From: an uncultured Clostridia bacterium
GTDB taxonomy: Bacteria > Bacillota > Clostridia > UMGS1883
Assembly (NCBI GenBank): GCA_947626145.1
Contig: CANQRB010000005.1
Location: 1 to 64,000 of the forward strand
Direction: 5' to 3'
DNA length: 64,000 bases
The stretch's first letter is position 1, and every line of letters starts with the position of its first letter. Under the pieces are notes generated by a model, which was not told the DNA's origin, searched no databases, and saw nothing but the letters and a program-made list of their open reading frames with translations. Positions 17,115 to 25,787 of the stretch are shown piece by piece. The position numbers were made by a program, and so were the translations under genes.

Positions 17115-17573
17115 ATGGACGGCGGATTTATGAGGCTTGCGATTGCGGAGGCCGAAAAGGCCCTTGCCATAGGGGAAATACCGGTTGGCGCAGTGGTCGT
17201 TCGCGGCGGCAGGGTGATCGGCTCCGGACACAATCTGCGCGAAAGGGACAAAAATCCTCTGCTCCACGCCGAGCTGATAGCCATTTCCAGGGCGGCTGAG
17301 GCAGTGGGCGACTGGCGGCTCAACGGCTGTGACATTTATGTAACTCTCGAGCCCTGCGTCATGTGCTCCGGCGCGATTTTAAGCGCCAGAATGGACAATG
17401 TGATATTTGGCGCCTATGATCCGGAATACGGAGCCGCCGGCGGAAGGCTGGATTTGTTTGCCCGACGCTGCTACGGGGGCGTCACAAGGGTTGTCGGCGG
17501 AGTCATGGAGAACGAGTGCGCCGAAATATTGAATAGATTTTTCAGTGCTATACGTTCTCCCGACAAAAATTGA
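17115..17573 (+). CDS. tadA: tRNA-specific adenosine deaminase
   Basis: 152 residues from the ATG at 17115 (GAGAGGAG about ten bases upstream). It converts the wobble adenosine of tRNA-Arg(ACG) to inosine. The zinc-deaminase signature is complete: His51 and the catalytic Glu53 in HAELIAI, and Cys81/Cys84 in PCVMC. IPVGAVVV near residue 20 and MDNVIFGAYDPEYGAAGG are also typical of TadA. The length matches the family. It is followed four bases later by tRNA-Ser, a frequent neighbour in Firmicutes. An in-frame ATG nine codons upstream has a poorer site. Confidence 0.95.
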   Translation: MDGGFMRLAIAEAEKALAIGEIPVGAVVVRGGRVIGSGHNLRERDKNPLLHAELIAISRAAEAVGDWRLNGCDIYVTLEPCVMCSGAILSARMDNVIFGAYDPEYGAAGGRLDLFARRCYGGVTRVVGGVMENECAEILNRFFSAIRSPDKN

Positions 17574-17577
17574 ATAC

Positions 17578-17666
17578 GGACAGGTATCGAAGTGGTCATA
17601 ACGGCCCTGACTCGAAATCAGGTAGTCCTCACGGGCTCGTGGGTTCGAATCCCACCCTGTCCGCCA
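17578..17666 (+). tRNA. tRNA-Ser (CGA)
   Basis: The class II cloverleaf starts GGACAGGTATCGAAGTGG, has anticodon CGA in CTGACTCGAAATCAG, a long variable arm (TCCTCACGGG..), GGTTCGAATCC T-loop, acceptor CCTGTCC, G discriminator and CCA. Confidence 0.96.
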
Positions 17667-17670
17667 AATG

Positions 17671-17716
17671 AAAAGCCATGTATTTGCCGTATTTTCGGCA
17701 GGTGCGTGGCTTTTTT
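17671..17716 (+). terminator. Terminator after tRNA-Ser
   Basis: AAAAGCCA pairs with TGGCTTTT and the stem runs into TTTTTTCG, directly after the tRNA. Confidence 0.8.
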
Positions 17717-17757
17717 CGTTGTTGGGAATGTTGTTTGGTTGGGGGGTGGGGTGTCAA

Positions 17758-17847
17758 ATGGGTGTGGCCGAGTATACGCTTAAGTATCTCGACGAGCTGG
17801 TTGCCAAATACGAAAAAGCCGGCGCGGAAGCTGCGATAAAAGATTAA
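17758..17847 (+). CDS. 29-residue frame, possible gene remnant
   Basis: An ATG frame encodes a short peptide starting MGVAEYTLKYLDELVAKYEK and ending AAIKD, with GGGGTGGGG upstream. It looks like a helical C-terminal piece of a larger protein and lies just after a tRNA gene, a usual integration point. It may be the trace of a departed element. It could equally be chance. Confidence 0.3.
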   Translation: MGVAEYTLKYLDELVAKYEKAGAEAAIKD

Positions 17848-17950
17848 TTATACATACTGTATTCGTGTTGCATTTCGTGTTGCTTGGTGGTGTAAAAATG
17901 GCTTTCAAAGTGTGAAATTCTCTTACAAAGTGTAAAAGGATTTTTACACA

Positions 17951-18004
17951 AAAATCCCGTGATTATGGGGAAAACTCGAAGTTTCCCATAACCACGGGAT
18001 TTTA
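17951..18004 (-). terminator. Long hairpin terminator of tRNA-Leu
   Basis: AAAATCCCGTG..TTATGGG and CCCATAA..CACGGGATTTT pair over more than 20 bases. The hairpin lies just after the tRNA-Leu 3-prime end on the minus strand. Confidence 0.8.
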
Positions 18005-18008
18005 CTTT

Positions 18009-18095
18009 TGGTGCGGATAACAGGACTTGAACCTGCATGAAATTGCTCTCATACGGACCTGAACCGTACGCGTCTGCCAATTCCGCCATATCCGC
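18009..18095 (-). tRNA. tRNA-Leu (CAG)
   Basis: On the minus strand: acceptor GCGGATA, D-arm with TTGGCAGACGCG, anticodon CAG in ACGGTTCAGGTCCGT, long variable arm, GGTTCAAGTCC T-loop, TATCCGC acceptor, A discriminator and CCA. 87 bases. Confidence 0.96.
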
Positions 18096-18155
18096 AACTG
18101 CTTTGCTATTATAGCACACTTTTTTCTAAATTGCAAGCCCTTTTTTAAATTTTTC

Positions 18156-18184
18156 TTGATTTTTTTTTGCGGACATGCTATAAT
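18156..18184 (+). promoter_or_regulatory. Promoter of the rhodanese/transglutaminase operon
   Basis: TTGATT (18156-18161), 17-base spacer, TATAAT (18179-18184). The predicted start is only about 10 bases before the first ATG, so the leader is very short. Confidence 0.7.
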
Positions 18185-18200
18185 TACCGTGGTGATGCTG

Positions 18201-18509
18201 ATGTACAGAAAAATCGACCAGAGCGAAGCGAAAAAAATCATGGACACGGAGCCCTGTCTGGTGCTGGACGTAAGAACCGAGGACGAGTTCGTGCTGGGGC
18301 ACATCGAGAATTCGATCTGCATACCGGTGGACGAGCTTGACAAAAGACTGGACGAGCTACCGGACAAAAAGCGGCTCATACTGGTCTGCTGCCGCAGCGG
18401 GAAAAGCAGCGCTCTGGCGGCGGAATATCTGGACAAAATGGGCTACGAAAACGTGCTCGACTTCGGCGGTCTGGTCTATTGGAGGTACGGCTATGTGGAG
18501 TGGGATTAA
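18201..18509 (+). CDS. Rhodanese-like domain protein
   Basis: About 102 residues forming one rhodanese domain. LVLDVRTEDEFVLGHIENSICIP is the conserved N-terminal part, and LVCCRSGKSSALAAEYLDKMGYENV contains the active-site loop CRSGKS. Single-domain rhodaneses transfer sulfane sulfur or bind persulfides. The start is uncertain between the ATGs at 18195 and 18201, because the predicted transcription start is close and no good ribosome site exists. The last 17 bases overlap the next gene, whose ribosome site lies inside this coding region, so the two are coupled. Confidence 0.85.
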   Translation: MYRKIDQSEAKKIMDTEPCLVLDVRTEDEFVLGHIENSICIPVDELDKRLDELPDKKRLILVCCRSGKSSALAAEYLDKMGYENVLDFGGLVYWRYGYVEWD

Positions 18510-19614
18510 AAAGCTGATGATATGCGTAATTTTCGCCGCCGCCCTGACAGCGGCGGCCGCCTGTGTTCCGGCTGAGGCCGAGGTCATAGCTCAGGTGACA
18601 GGCACGGACATCGTGGCCTACATCAACAACTATCCGGTGCCTTCCTATAATATAAACGGCTATACCGCCGTAATCGCCTCCGAGCTGACAAACTACGGTT
18701 TCAATTACAGATATAACGACAGTCTGCGGCGGGTGGATCTGAGCTACACCGGCTCTCCTCCCTCTCCCCTCGCCTTTTGGCGGGACGAAAGCACCTACGG
18801 CGAACCGGTGGCCGACGTGTTGGCCACGGACATTGAGGTTTATCTGGACGGCGTAAGGATCGACGGCTTCAATATCGACGGCCTGACGGCCATATATTTC
18901 GACGCCCTGAGACGTTACGGCCCGGAATACTACGATGATGCCGACAGGATACTTACCCTTACCATTCCGGGTATGTCAATGGGAACTTTTGCCACTGTTC
19001 CGGAACGCTCACAGGCGACGGCGGACATAAGGTGCGACTGGAGCAGCGACGGCCGAAACTGGGAGTGCATACTCCGCATACCCGTGGCCCAATACGACTA
19101 TTACAGCTCCCTGCCAAGAGGCGGCAGCTATGAGGATTACCTCACCTCCGGAAAAAACACCGGCTATATCCGCTCTCTGGCGGAGATGTTTGAGGACATG
19201 GCGCAAAGCTATGGACTGACCGCCAGGGAGAAGCTTGACATGGTAATCGAATTTGTCCGTTCCGTAAGGTATGTGGACGATATGGAGGCCAAGGGTGTGG
19301 CCGACTATGTCAGCTATCCTGTGGAGACCATCTTCGAGCAGCAGGGAGACTGTGAGGACACCGCGATTTTACTGGCGGGGATACTCAGGGAAATGGGCTT
19401 TGACGCCGTTCTGATGATATTTCCCAAGGACGAGGTTGGCCATATGGCGGTGGGCGTCGCCGACGACGGCGCCATGTCCGGCGCGGCCTATGAGCACGAG
19501 GGAAAAACCTATTATTACACCGACACCACCGAGCCCGGCTGGGAGGTTGGCAGACTGCCGGAGGAACTCACCGGCTTGACCCCCATGATCGTGGATTTGA
19601 CAGACAGCAAGTAA
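18493..19614 (+). CDS. Secreted transglutaminase-like cysteine protein
   Basis: 373 residues from the ATG at 18493 (GGAGG seven bases upstream). A signal peptide (IKKLMICVIFAAALTAAAACVPAEA) is followed by a repeated stalk-type segment: VAYINNYPVPSYNINGYTAVIASEL, then VEVYLDG-like IEVYLDGVRIDGFNIDGLTAIY. The C-terminal part is a transglutaminase-like fold with a plausible triad: Cys287 in QGDCEDTAIL, His317 in GHMAVGV and Asp344 in YYTDTTE. Such proteins crosslink or cleave wall-associated peptides outside the cell. A cysteine near the signal peptide end (AAAACVP) could make it a lipoprotein. It is coupled to the rhodanese gene. Confidence 0.8.
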   Translation: MWSGIKKLMICVIFAAALTAAAACVPAEAEVIAQVTGTDIVAYINNYPVPSYNINGYTAVIASELTNYGFNYRYNDSLRRVDLSYTGSPPSPLAFWRDESTYGEPVADVLATDIEVYLDGVRIDGFNIDGLTAIYFDALRRYGPEYYDDADRILTLTIPGMSMGTFATVPERSQATADIRCDWSSDGRNWECILRIPVAQYDYYSSLPRGGSYEDYLTSGKNTGYIRSLAEMFEDMAQSYGLTAREKLDMVIEFVRSVRYVDDMEAKGVADYVSYPVETIFEQQGDCEDTAILLAGILREMGFDAVLMIFPKDEVGHMAVGVADDGAMSGAAYEHEGKTYYYTDTTEPGWEVGRLPEELTGLTPMIVDLTDSK

Positions 19615-19687
19615 ATTTGTGCAAAATGCCGAAGAAATTCCGCCTCTTTTTTGGTGAAATTGCCACATTAATAATTTGAAAACCCTC

Positions 19688-19716
19688 TTGATAAAAGCGC
19701 CAAAAAATGTTAAAAT
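19688..19716 (+). promoter_or_regulatory. Promoter of the NifU-like/GGGtGRT operon
   Basis: TTGATA (19688-19693), 17-base spacer, TAAAAT (19711-19716), with AAAGGAG just before the ATG at 19749. Confidence 0.75.
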
Positions 19717-19748
19717 AAATTATAATAACGCGAAAGGAGATCGTCAAT

Positions 19749-20441
19749 ATGAACTATTCAAAAGAAGTTGAGAATATGTGCTGTGTTGCCAAGGGCGTTG
19801 CCCACGAGCCGGCACCTATCCCTCAAGAAGGCGCCTGGACTTATTCCAAGCAGATCACGGACATCTACGGCCTGACTCACGGTATAGGCTGGTGCGCTCC
19901 TCAGCAGGGCGCCTGCAAGCTGACCCTTAACGTTAAGGGCGGCGTTATCGAAGAGGCTCTGGTCGAGACAATCGGATGCTCCGGCATGACCCACAGCGCC
20001 GCCATGGCCACAGAGGTTCTTCCCGGAAAGACCATTCTCGAGGCTCTTAACACCGACCTCGTATGCGACGCCATCAATACCGCCATGCGCGAGCTCTTCC
20101 TCCAGATAGTATACGGAAGAACTCAGACCGCCTTCAGTGAGGGCGGACTTCCCATCGGAGCCGGCCTTGAGGATCTGGGCAAGGGCCTTCGCTCTCAGGT
20201 GGGCACTCTCTACAGCACCAAGGCCAAGGGCCCCCGTTATCTGGAGCTGGCCGAGGGCTACATCACCAAGATCGGTCTGGACAAGGACGGGCTTATCATA
20301 GGCTATAAGTTCGTTCACCTTGGCAAGATGATGGAATCCATCCGCAAGGGCATGGACGCCAATGAGGCCATGGAGAAGGCCAGCGGTCAGTACGGCAGAT
20401 TTGACGAGGCGGTCAAGGTAATTGACCCCCGTGTAGAATAA
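19749..20441 (+). CDS. NifU/IscU-like iron-sulfur scaffold protein
   Basis: 230 residues. The N-terminal half resembles NifU/IscU scaffolds: CCVAKG near residue 11, WCAPQQGACKLTLNVKGGVIEEA near 50, and the conserved VETIGCSGMTHSAAMATEVLPGKT near 80. The cysteines are suitably placed to hold a cluster. The C-terminal part (GYITKIGLDKDGLIIGYKFVHLGKMMESIRKGMDANEAMEKASG) is specific to this long Clostridia version. Family members are annotated as Fe-S assembly scaffolds, but whether they serve general assembly or a specific partner is not settled. It is the first gene of a two-gene operon, 17 bases before the GGGtGRT gene. Confidence 0.8.
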   Translation: MNYSKEVENMCCVAKGVAHEPAPIPQEGAWTYSKQITDIYGLTHGIGWCAPQQGACKLTLNVKGGVIEEALVETIGCSGMTHSAAMATEVLPGKTILEALNTDLVCDAINTAMRELFLQIVYGRTQTAFSEGGLPIGAGLEDLGKGLRSQVGTLYSTKAKGPRYLELAEGYITKIGLDKDGLIIGYKFVHLGKMMESIRKGMDANEAMEKASGQYGRFDEAVKVIDPRVE

Positions 20442-20458
20442 GAGAGGAGGAAAAGTAA

Positions 20459-21454
20459 ATGGCACTGTTTGAAAGTTATGAAAGAAGAATAAATCAGGTC
20501 AACGCCGCGCTGAACAAGTACGGTATTTCCTCTCTCGAAGAGGCTGAAAAGATCTGCAAGGACAAGGGCATCGACGTTTACAGCATAGTTAAGGGCGTTC
20601 AGCCCATATGCTTTGAAAACGCCTGCTGGGCTTACATCACCGGCGCCGCCATCGCCATCAAGAAGGGCTGCACAAAGGCCGCCGACGCCGCCGAGGCTAT
20701 AGGCGAGGGACTTCAGAGCTTCTGTATTCCCGGTTCCGTCGCCGACGACCGCAAGGTTGGTCTTGGCCACGGCAATCTGGCCGCAATGCTCCTCCGTGAG
20801 GAGACCAAGTGCTTTGCATTCCTGGCCGGCCACGAATCCTTCGCCGCCGCCGAGGGCGCTATCGGTATAGCCAAGAGCGCCAACAAGGTTCGCAAGGAGC
20901 CCCTTCAGGTAATACTGAACGGCCTTGGCAAGGACGCGGCCCAGATAATTTCCCGTATTAACGGCTTCACCTTTGTCGAGACCAAATTTGACTACGCCAC
21001 CGGCAAGCTGAATATTGTCAGCGAGACTCCCTATTCCGACGGCGAAAAATCCAAGGTACGCTGCTACGGCGCCGACGACGTCCGCGAGGGCGTTGCCATT
21101 ATGGAGTATGAGAGTGTGGACGTTTCCATCACAGGCAACTCCACCAACCCCACACGCTTCCAGCATCCCGTGGCCGGCACTTATAAGAAACGGTGCTACG
21201 AGACAGGCAAAAAATACTTCTCCGTTGCCTCCGGCGGCGGCACGGGCCGCACCCTCCATCCCGACAATATGGCCGCCGGTCCCGCTTCCTACGGCATGAC
21301 CGACACCATGGGCAGAATGCACAGCGACGCCCAGTTTGCGGGCAGCAGCTCGGTTCCCGCCCACGTTGAGATGATGGGCCTCATCGGTATGGGCAACAAC
21401 CCCATGGTTGGCGCCACCGTTGCCGTTGCGGTCGCTATTGAAACCGCTAAATAA
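20459..21454 (+). CDS. GGGtGRT family protein
   Basis: 331 residues; the family name comes from the conserved motif seen here as SVASGGGTGRTLHPDN near residue 262. Other conserved stretches are SFCIPGSVADDRKVGLGHGNLAAM near 82 and FLAGHESFAAAEGAIGIAKSANKVRKEP near 122. There is no signal peptide or membrane segment. The biochemical role is not established. The family habitually sits next to a NifU-like scaffold gene, as here, which suggests an iron-sulfur or cofactor-dependent function; this is inference. A strong GAGAGGAGG site precedes the ATG and a terminator follows. Confidence 0.88.
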   Translation: MALFESYERRINQVNAALNKYGISSLEEAEKICKDKGIDVYSIVKGVQPICFENACWAYITGAAIAIKKGCTKAADAAEAIGEGLQSFCIPGSVADDRKVGLGHGNLAAMLLREETKCFAFLAGHESFAAAEGAIGIAKSANKVRKEPLQVILNGLGKDAAQIISRINGFTFVETKFDYATGKLNIVSETPYSDGEKSKVRCYGADDVREGVAIMEYESVDVSITGNSTNPTRFQHPVAGTYKKRCYETGKKYFSVASGGGTGRTLHPDNMAAGPASYGMTDTMGRMHSDAQFAGSSSVPAHVEMMGLIGMGNNPMVGATVAVAVAIETAK

Positions 21455-21474
21455 AATTTGTTTTAAAATCAATA

Positions 21475-21507
21475 AAATCCCCGGTGCGCTGCGCATCGGG
21501 GATTTTC
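21475..21507 (+). terminator. Terminator of the NifU-like/GGGtGRT operon
   Basis: AAATCCCCG and CGGGGATTT pair around a GC-rich loop, followed by TC and TTAAT. Confidence 0.75.
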
Positions 21508-21557
21508 TTAATCAATGCCGTTCTATTATTGTCGGCCTTCGTCCGTTGAGCTTTCGC

Positions 21558-23312
21558 TTACTTAAGTCTGGCCTCAAGGGCGTCAAGCTGCTCCTGAATA
21601 CCGGCGGGGAGCTTGTCGCCGAACTGGGAGAAATATTCCTTGATGCCGGGAAGCTCGGCGTTCCAAACGTCCTTGTCAACGCTGAGAAGCTCGGTAAGGG
21701 TCGCATCGTCAATGTCAAGGCCGGTGAGGTTGAGGTCCTCCTTCTTGGGTACATAGCCGATGGGGGTCTCGGTGGCGTCAACCTTGCCGTCGCAGCGGTC
21801 AAGTATCCAGTTGAGCACCCTCATATTGTCGCCGAAGCCGGGCCACATAAAGTTGCCCTCGTCGTCACGACGGAACCAGTTTACGTGGAAGATCTTGGGA
21901 GGATTGGTGAGCTCGGGCTTGTGACCCATGTCGATCCAGTGCTGGAAGTAGTCGCCCATGTTGTAGCCGCAGAAGGGACGCATGGCCATGGGGTCGCGGC
22001 GGACAACGCCGGTAGCGCCGGTGGCTGCAGCGGTAGTCTCGGAGGCCATTGTTGCGCCAACGAATACGCCGTGGTTCCAGTCAAAGGACTGATATACCAG
22101 CGGAGCGGACTTGGCACGGCGGCCACCGAAGATTATGGCGCTCAGGGGAACACCCTTGGGAGCCTCGAACTCGGGGCTGATGCAGGGGCAGTTCACGGCG
22201 GGAGCGGTGAAGCGGCTGTTGGGATGGGCGGCTTTGGTGCCGCTTTCGGGAGTCCACTCCTTACCCAGCCAGTCGATGCAGTGAGCGGGAGCTTCCTTGG
22301 TGAGACCCTCCCACCAAACGGTGCCGTCGTCGCAGAGGGCCACGTTGGTGAAAATGGTGTTCTTCTTTGTGGCTTCAAGAGCGTTGTAGTTGGTCTTTTC
22401 GCTGGTGCCGGGAGCCACGCCGAAGAAGCCGGCCTCGGGATTGATGGCCCAGAGACGTCCGTCCTCGCCTATGCGTATCCATGCGATGTCGTCGCCCACG
22501 GTCTCGATCTTATAGTCGCCGAGAACCTCGGGAGGAATGAGCATGGCCAGGTTGGTCTTGCCGCAGGCGGAGGGGAAGGCCGCCGCCACATACTTCTTTT
22601 CTCCGGCGGGATTGGTGAGGCCGAGGATGAGCATATGCTCGGCCATCCAGCCCTCTTTATAGCCCATATAGGAGGCTATGCGCAGGGCGAAGCACTTCTT
22701 GCCCAGCAGCACGTTGCCGCCGTAGGCGCTGTTGCAGCTCCAGATGGTGTTGTCCTCGGGGAACTGCACGATATATCTCTTTTCGGGATCGACGTCGCAC
22801 TTGGCGTGGAGGCACTTTACAAAGTCGCCGTTCTCGCCAAGCTCGTCAAGAGCGATCTGACCCATGCGGGTCATGATGTTCATATTGAGTACAACGTAAA
22901 TGCTGTCGGTAAGCTCGATGCCAACCTTGCTGAAGGGAGAACCGGCGGGGCCCATGATGTAGGGAACCACATACATGGTGCGGCCCTTCATGGAGCCGTT
23001 GTATATCTCCTTGAGCATGGCGTACATCTCGGCGGGAGCCATCCAGTTGTTGGTGGGGCCGGCATCCTCGCGCTTGGTAGTGCATATAAATGTACGGTCC
23101 TCCACACGGGCTACGTCGTTTTCCGCTGTGCGGTGCAGGTAGCAGCCGGGGAGCTTTTCCTCGTTGAGCTTGATAAGTTCGCCTGTGGAAACTCCTTCCT
23201 CACGGAGGGCATTGAGCTGAGCCTCACTGCCGTCTATCCAGACCACATTGTCCGGCTGGGTGAGGGCCTTCATTTCCTCAAGCCATGTCAATACTTTCTG
23301 ATTTGTTGTCAT
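21558..23312 (-). CDS. pckG: Phosphoenolpyruvate carboxykinase (GTP)
   Basis: 584 residues from the ATG at 23312 (AAAGGAG seven bases upstream; the frame is open further but without a site). It interconverts oxaloacetate plus GTP with PEP, CO2 and GDP. The P-loop [13 protein letters not shown] (about 270) is the GTP-dependent form with the reactive cysteine. [45 protein letters not shown] and [19 protein letters not shown] are characteristic. The length matches the family. In fermentative anaerobes it links PEP to C4 acids. It has its own promoter at 23361-23389. Confidence 0.96.
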   Translation of the reverse strand: MTTNQKVLTWLEEMKALTQPDNVVWIDGSEAQLNALREEGVSTGELIKLNEEKLPGCYLHRTAENDVARVEDRTFICTTKREDAGPTNNWMAPAEMYAMLKEIYNGSMKGRTMYVVPYIMGPAGSPFSKVGIELTDSIYVVLNMNIMTRMGQIALDELGENGDFVKCLHAKCDVDPEKRYIVQFPEDNTIWSCNSAYGGNVLLGKKCFALRIASYMGYKEGWMAEHMLILGLTNPAGEKKYVAAAFPSACGKTNLAMLIPPEVLGDYKIETVGDDIAWIRIGEDGRLWAINPEAGFFGVAPGTSEKTNYNALEATKKNTIFTNVALCDDGTVWWEGLTKEAPAHCIDWLGKEWTPESGTKAAHPNSRFTAPAVNCPCISPEFEAPKGVPLSAIIFGGRRAKSAPLVYQSFDWNHGVFVGATMASETTAAATGATGVVRRDPMAMRPFCGYNMGDYFQHWIDMGHKPELTNPPKIFHVNWFRRDDEGNFMWPGFGDNMRVLNWILDRCDGKVDATETPIGYVPKKEDLNLTGLDIDDATLTELLSVDKDVWNAELPGIKEYFSQFGDKLPAGIQEQLDALEARLK

Positions 23313-23360
23313 GACAAATCTCCTTTCTCGGTGATAATAATCCAATTTCAACCGACTAAC

Positions 23361-23389
23361 ATTATACACCAAAATTTAAAATTTGTCTA
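23361..23389 (-). promoter_or_regulatory. Promoter of pckG
   Basis: On the minus strand TAGACA (23389-23384), 17-base spacer and TATAAT (23366-23361), about 50 bases before the ATG. Confidence 0.75.
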
Positions 23390-23691
23390 TTACTTTTTTT
23401 TCAAATTCACCGTAAGTTTTCAATTTCTACATTTTGTACAAAAAAGCCGCTCGAAAAAGAGAATTCTTCTATACTTAGTGTACAGCAATTTTTATATAAA
23501 AAAGACTCCCAACCGGACGATTCTCAAAAATCGGGAAGGAAGTCTTTAACCATATAAAAAGCCGCTGTGAAAATTTATCAGTTTAACAGACAGGCCGCAA
23601 GTGCGTTTGGTTTGACGGTTTTTTACACCAAACCTTACAGGCTGACGCTTTGTAAACCTTTTATCAAACTTTATATCAATAATATTGAAAT
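23390..23691. other. Gene-free interval with an imperfect hairpin
   Basis: AAAGACTCCC..AGTCTTT at 23501-23547 forms an imperfect stem that may terminate transcripts arriving from the membrane-protein gene on the minus strand. Nothing else in the interval is supported. Confidence 0.45.
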
Positions 23692-24114
23692 TTACATACC
23701 CTCGTCGGCTTCCTCATCCTGAATTATGCCGTAGCGCACATACTTCTTCGGGCCGGGGCCGTCGATCACCCGCTTGACGATAAGGCGTACAATGGCATAC
23801 AGCCAATGCGCCCCGTTGAATATCAGGAAAAACATAAAGCTCGCATTTGCCCCGGCGGTAGCGGTGGGTGAGGACTTCCACACCAGCAGGCGAAAGACAA
23901 GAGCAAACAGGAAATTCGTCATTAAATAGACAGATTCATAACTCAAGATCTGCTTTATGGCAAGCTTTCTGTACGCCATTTCAAACACAACTATCTGTCC
24001 CAGACAAAAAACAACAAAAATGCCTGTCAACAAAGAACGACCGTCCGCCGCACCCGACAGGGCGCAAAGAGACATACCCAAAAAACACATGAGATTTTCT
24101 GTCAATACCGGCAC
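23692..24114 (-). CDS. Small integral membrane protein, unknown
   Basis: 140 residues starting at GTG (AAGGAGGGG six bases upstream). Four hydrophobic stretches are visible: about 8-23, 29-45, 65-80 and 88-110. The C-terminus is charged and cytoplasmic-looking (RVIDGPGPKKYVRYGIIQDEEADEGM). I do not recognise a family. It is a single gene with its own TTGACA/TATAAT promoter, arranged back to back with the aquaporin promoter, so the two may be co-regulated. Confidence 0.7.
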   Translation of the reverse strand: MPVLTENLMCFLGMSLCALSGAADGRSLLTGIFVVFCLGQIVVFEMAYRKLAIKQILSYESVYLMTNFLFALVFRLLVWKSSPTATAGANASFMFFLIFNGAHWLYAIVRLIVKRVIDGPGPKKYVRYGIIQDEEADEGM

Positions 24115-24147
24115 AAAAATCCCCTCCTTACATATTTTTTCAAATTA

Positions 24148-24176
24148 ATTATACTCTCATTTTCGTACTTTGTCAA
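24148..24176 (-). promoter_or_regulatory. Promoter of the membrane-protein gene
   Basis: On the minus strand TTGACA (24176-24171), 17 bases, TATAAT (24153-24148). It lies 19 bases from the divergent aquaporin promoter. Confidence 0.85.
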
Positions 24177-24194
24177 TAAAGTTGAAAAAATTTG

Positions 24195-24223
24195 TTGACA
24201 AAAAAATACGTCAATGTTATAAT
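24195..24223 (+). promoter_or_regulatory. Promoter of the aquaporin gene
   Basis: Consensus TTGACA (24195-24200), 17-base spacer, TATAAT (24218-24223). Confidence 0.9.
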
Positions 24224-24260
24224 CAGTTTAGAATAATAAAAAGGTAAGGAGGTTTATTTC

Positions 24261-24932
24261 ATGAAAGCATCTATCCAAAAGTATCTGGCGGAATTCCTCG
24301 GCACTCTTGTGCTGGTATTCTGCGCCTGCGGTACGGCCGCCGCCGTCAGCTGCAGCGGAGCCTCGGCCAACGCGGCCTATCTTGTGACCGCCCTCAGCTT
24401 CGGTCTGGCGGTTACCGCCATGGCCTATTCCGTAGGCAACATTTCCGGCTGTCACATCAACCCGGCCGTGTCATTGGCCATGCTCATCAACGGCAAAATG
24501 AGCCTTACTGATTTCGCCGGATATGTGGTCGCCCAGTTTTTGGGCGGTATCGCCGGAGGAGCCCTGCTCCTGACTGTCCTTGACGCCAACACCGGCCTGG
24601 GCTCAAACGCATTGTATCATGAAAATGCGGTGATTTCCATTGTTATCGAAGTGATCCTGACCTTTGTATTCGTTTTCACTGTTCTCGGGGCTACCTCAAA
24701 GGCGGAACACAGCTCCGTGGCAGGTCTTGCCATAGGCCTGAGCCTGACCATGGTACATCTCATCGGCATACACTTCACCGGCACCTCCGTCAATCCCGCC
24801 CGCAGCCTCGGCCCCGCCATTTTTGCCGGCGGCCCGGCCCTGTCCTGCGTCTGGGTATTCATAATAGCTCCGTTTATCGGCGGCGCTCTGGCGGCGGTTG
24901 TGTACAGGTTTTTGACATCCAATAATAAATAA
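24261..24932 (+). CDS. Aquaporin (MIP family channel)
   Basis: 223 residues with six membrane helices and the two half-helix NPA boxes: HINPAVS (Asn67-Pro68-Ala69) and SVNPARS (Asn178-Pro179-Ala180). The arginine after the second box is the selectivity-filter residue. The N-terminus YLAEFLGTLVLVFCACGTAA is typical of AqpZ-like channels. The length and lack of a large glycerol-facilitator loop favour a water channel, although glycerol cannot be excluded. AGGAGG precedes the ATG, and it has a consensus promoter and a strong terminator, so it is a single-gene unit. Confidence 0.93.
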   Translation: MKASIQKYLAEFLGTLVLVFCACGTAAAVSCSGASANAAYLVTALSFGLAVTAMAYSVGNISGCHINPAVSLAMLINGKMSLTDFAGYVVAQFLGGIAGGALLLTVLDANTGLGSNALYHENAVISIVIEVILTFVFVFTVLGATSKAEHSSVAGLAIGLSLTMVHLIGIHFTGTSVNPARSLGPAIFAGGPALSCVWVFIIAPFIGGALAAVVYRFLTSNNK

Positions 24933-24945
24933 TACCGCACCACTA

Positions 24946-24976
24946 AAAATGACCGGCCAAAGGGCCGGTCATTTTT
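24946..24976 (+). terminator. Terminator of the aquaporin gene
   Basis: ATGACCGGCC and GGCCGGTCAT form a perfect stem followed by TTTTTG. Confidence 0.9.
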
Positions 24977-25052
24977 GTTGCGGATAATTTCTCACAAGAT
25001 TATGGTCGGAGCATTACGCATGCCCGTCAGACGCTCCTTATACAAATATCCT

Positions 25053-25775
25053 TTAGTTTGCGACAAAAAGTTCCTTATATGGGTTGGCGGTGTCGGGATA
25101 TATAACGTAAAATTTACCGCTTGTCACGGCGTCCCTGTCGACCCCGAATTCCTTGCAGAACTCGTCGATGAGGCCCGATATTTCGGCCATGTCGGAGTCG
25201 CCGGCCTCCTTCGCCAGTACGCTGTTGGGTAGGCCGGTGGGCTCCTCGTCGCTGCGGAGGAAAATTTTTCCGCCGTGCATACCCGTGGCAGGGAAGTTGC
25301 TCACGGGGAGCCTGCCCTCCTGACCTATGCCAAGTACCACTATATAGCCGCCGGCCTGATATTCGCCCAAAAACGACCCTGCCCGCTCGCCTATGACGAG
25401 GGTGGGAATTTTATCCTTATAGGCCTTCATGTGTATTCCCGCACGGTAACCCGCGCTGCCCTGCACGAAGATGCGGCCGCCGCGCATGGCGTATCCCGTG
25501 GCGTCGCCGCTGTTGCCGTGGACATAGATAACGCCCTCGTTCATGGTGTCGCCCATGGCGTCCTGAGCGTTGCCGTTGACCCGTATAACGCCGCCGTTGA
25601 AGTACGCCCCCAGCGCGTTGCCTGGAGTGCCGTTTATGGTGATGGTCCTGCCGCTCATGCCGTCGCCGATGAACCGCTGGCCATAGCACTGGTCGATGAC
25701 GACCTCGCTGTCCCAGCTGTTGCGGATGGCGTTGTTCAGCTCACGGAAGTCCATTGTTCCCGCTGTTATTTTCAT
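25053..25775 (-). CDS. Glutamate synthase GXGXG (domain 3) subunit
   Basis: 240 residues forming a right-handed beta-helix of repeated G-x-x-G-x-x-x-G turns (GDGMSGRTITINGTPGNALGAYF, NGNAQDAMGDTMNEGVIYVHGNSGDATGYAMRGG). This is the C-terminal domain of large glutamate synthase subunits, here a separate polypeptide. In the split archaeal/clostridial-type enzyme this subunit shapes the interface for ammonia and electron transfer. It is the last gene of the five-gene operon, 12 bases after the oxidoreductase. The C-terminal 60 residues are outside the usual core. Confidence 0.9.
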   Translation of the reverse strand: MKITAGTMDFRELNNAIRNSWDSEVVIDQCYGQRFIGDGMSGRTITINGTPGNALGAYFNGGVIRVNGNAQDAMGDTMNEGVIYVHGNSGDATGYAMRGGRIFVQGSAGYRAGIHMKAYKDKIPTLVIGERAGSFLGEYQAGGYIVVLGIGQEGRLPVSNFPATGMHGGKIFLRSDEEPTGLPNSVLAKEAGDSDMAEISGLIDEFCKEFGVDRDAVTSGKFYVIYPDTANPYKELFVAN

Positions 25776-25787
25776 GCCATAACCTCC

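Noticed and set aside
21408-23549. Very long open frame opposite pckG
   Set aside because: It is antisense to a clear PEP carboxykinase, lacks a ribosome site and has no family-like motifs; high GC at third positions leaves the opposite strand open.
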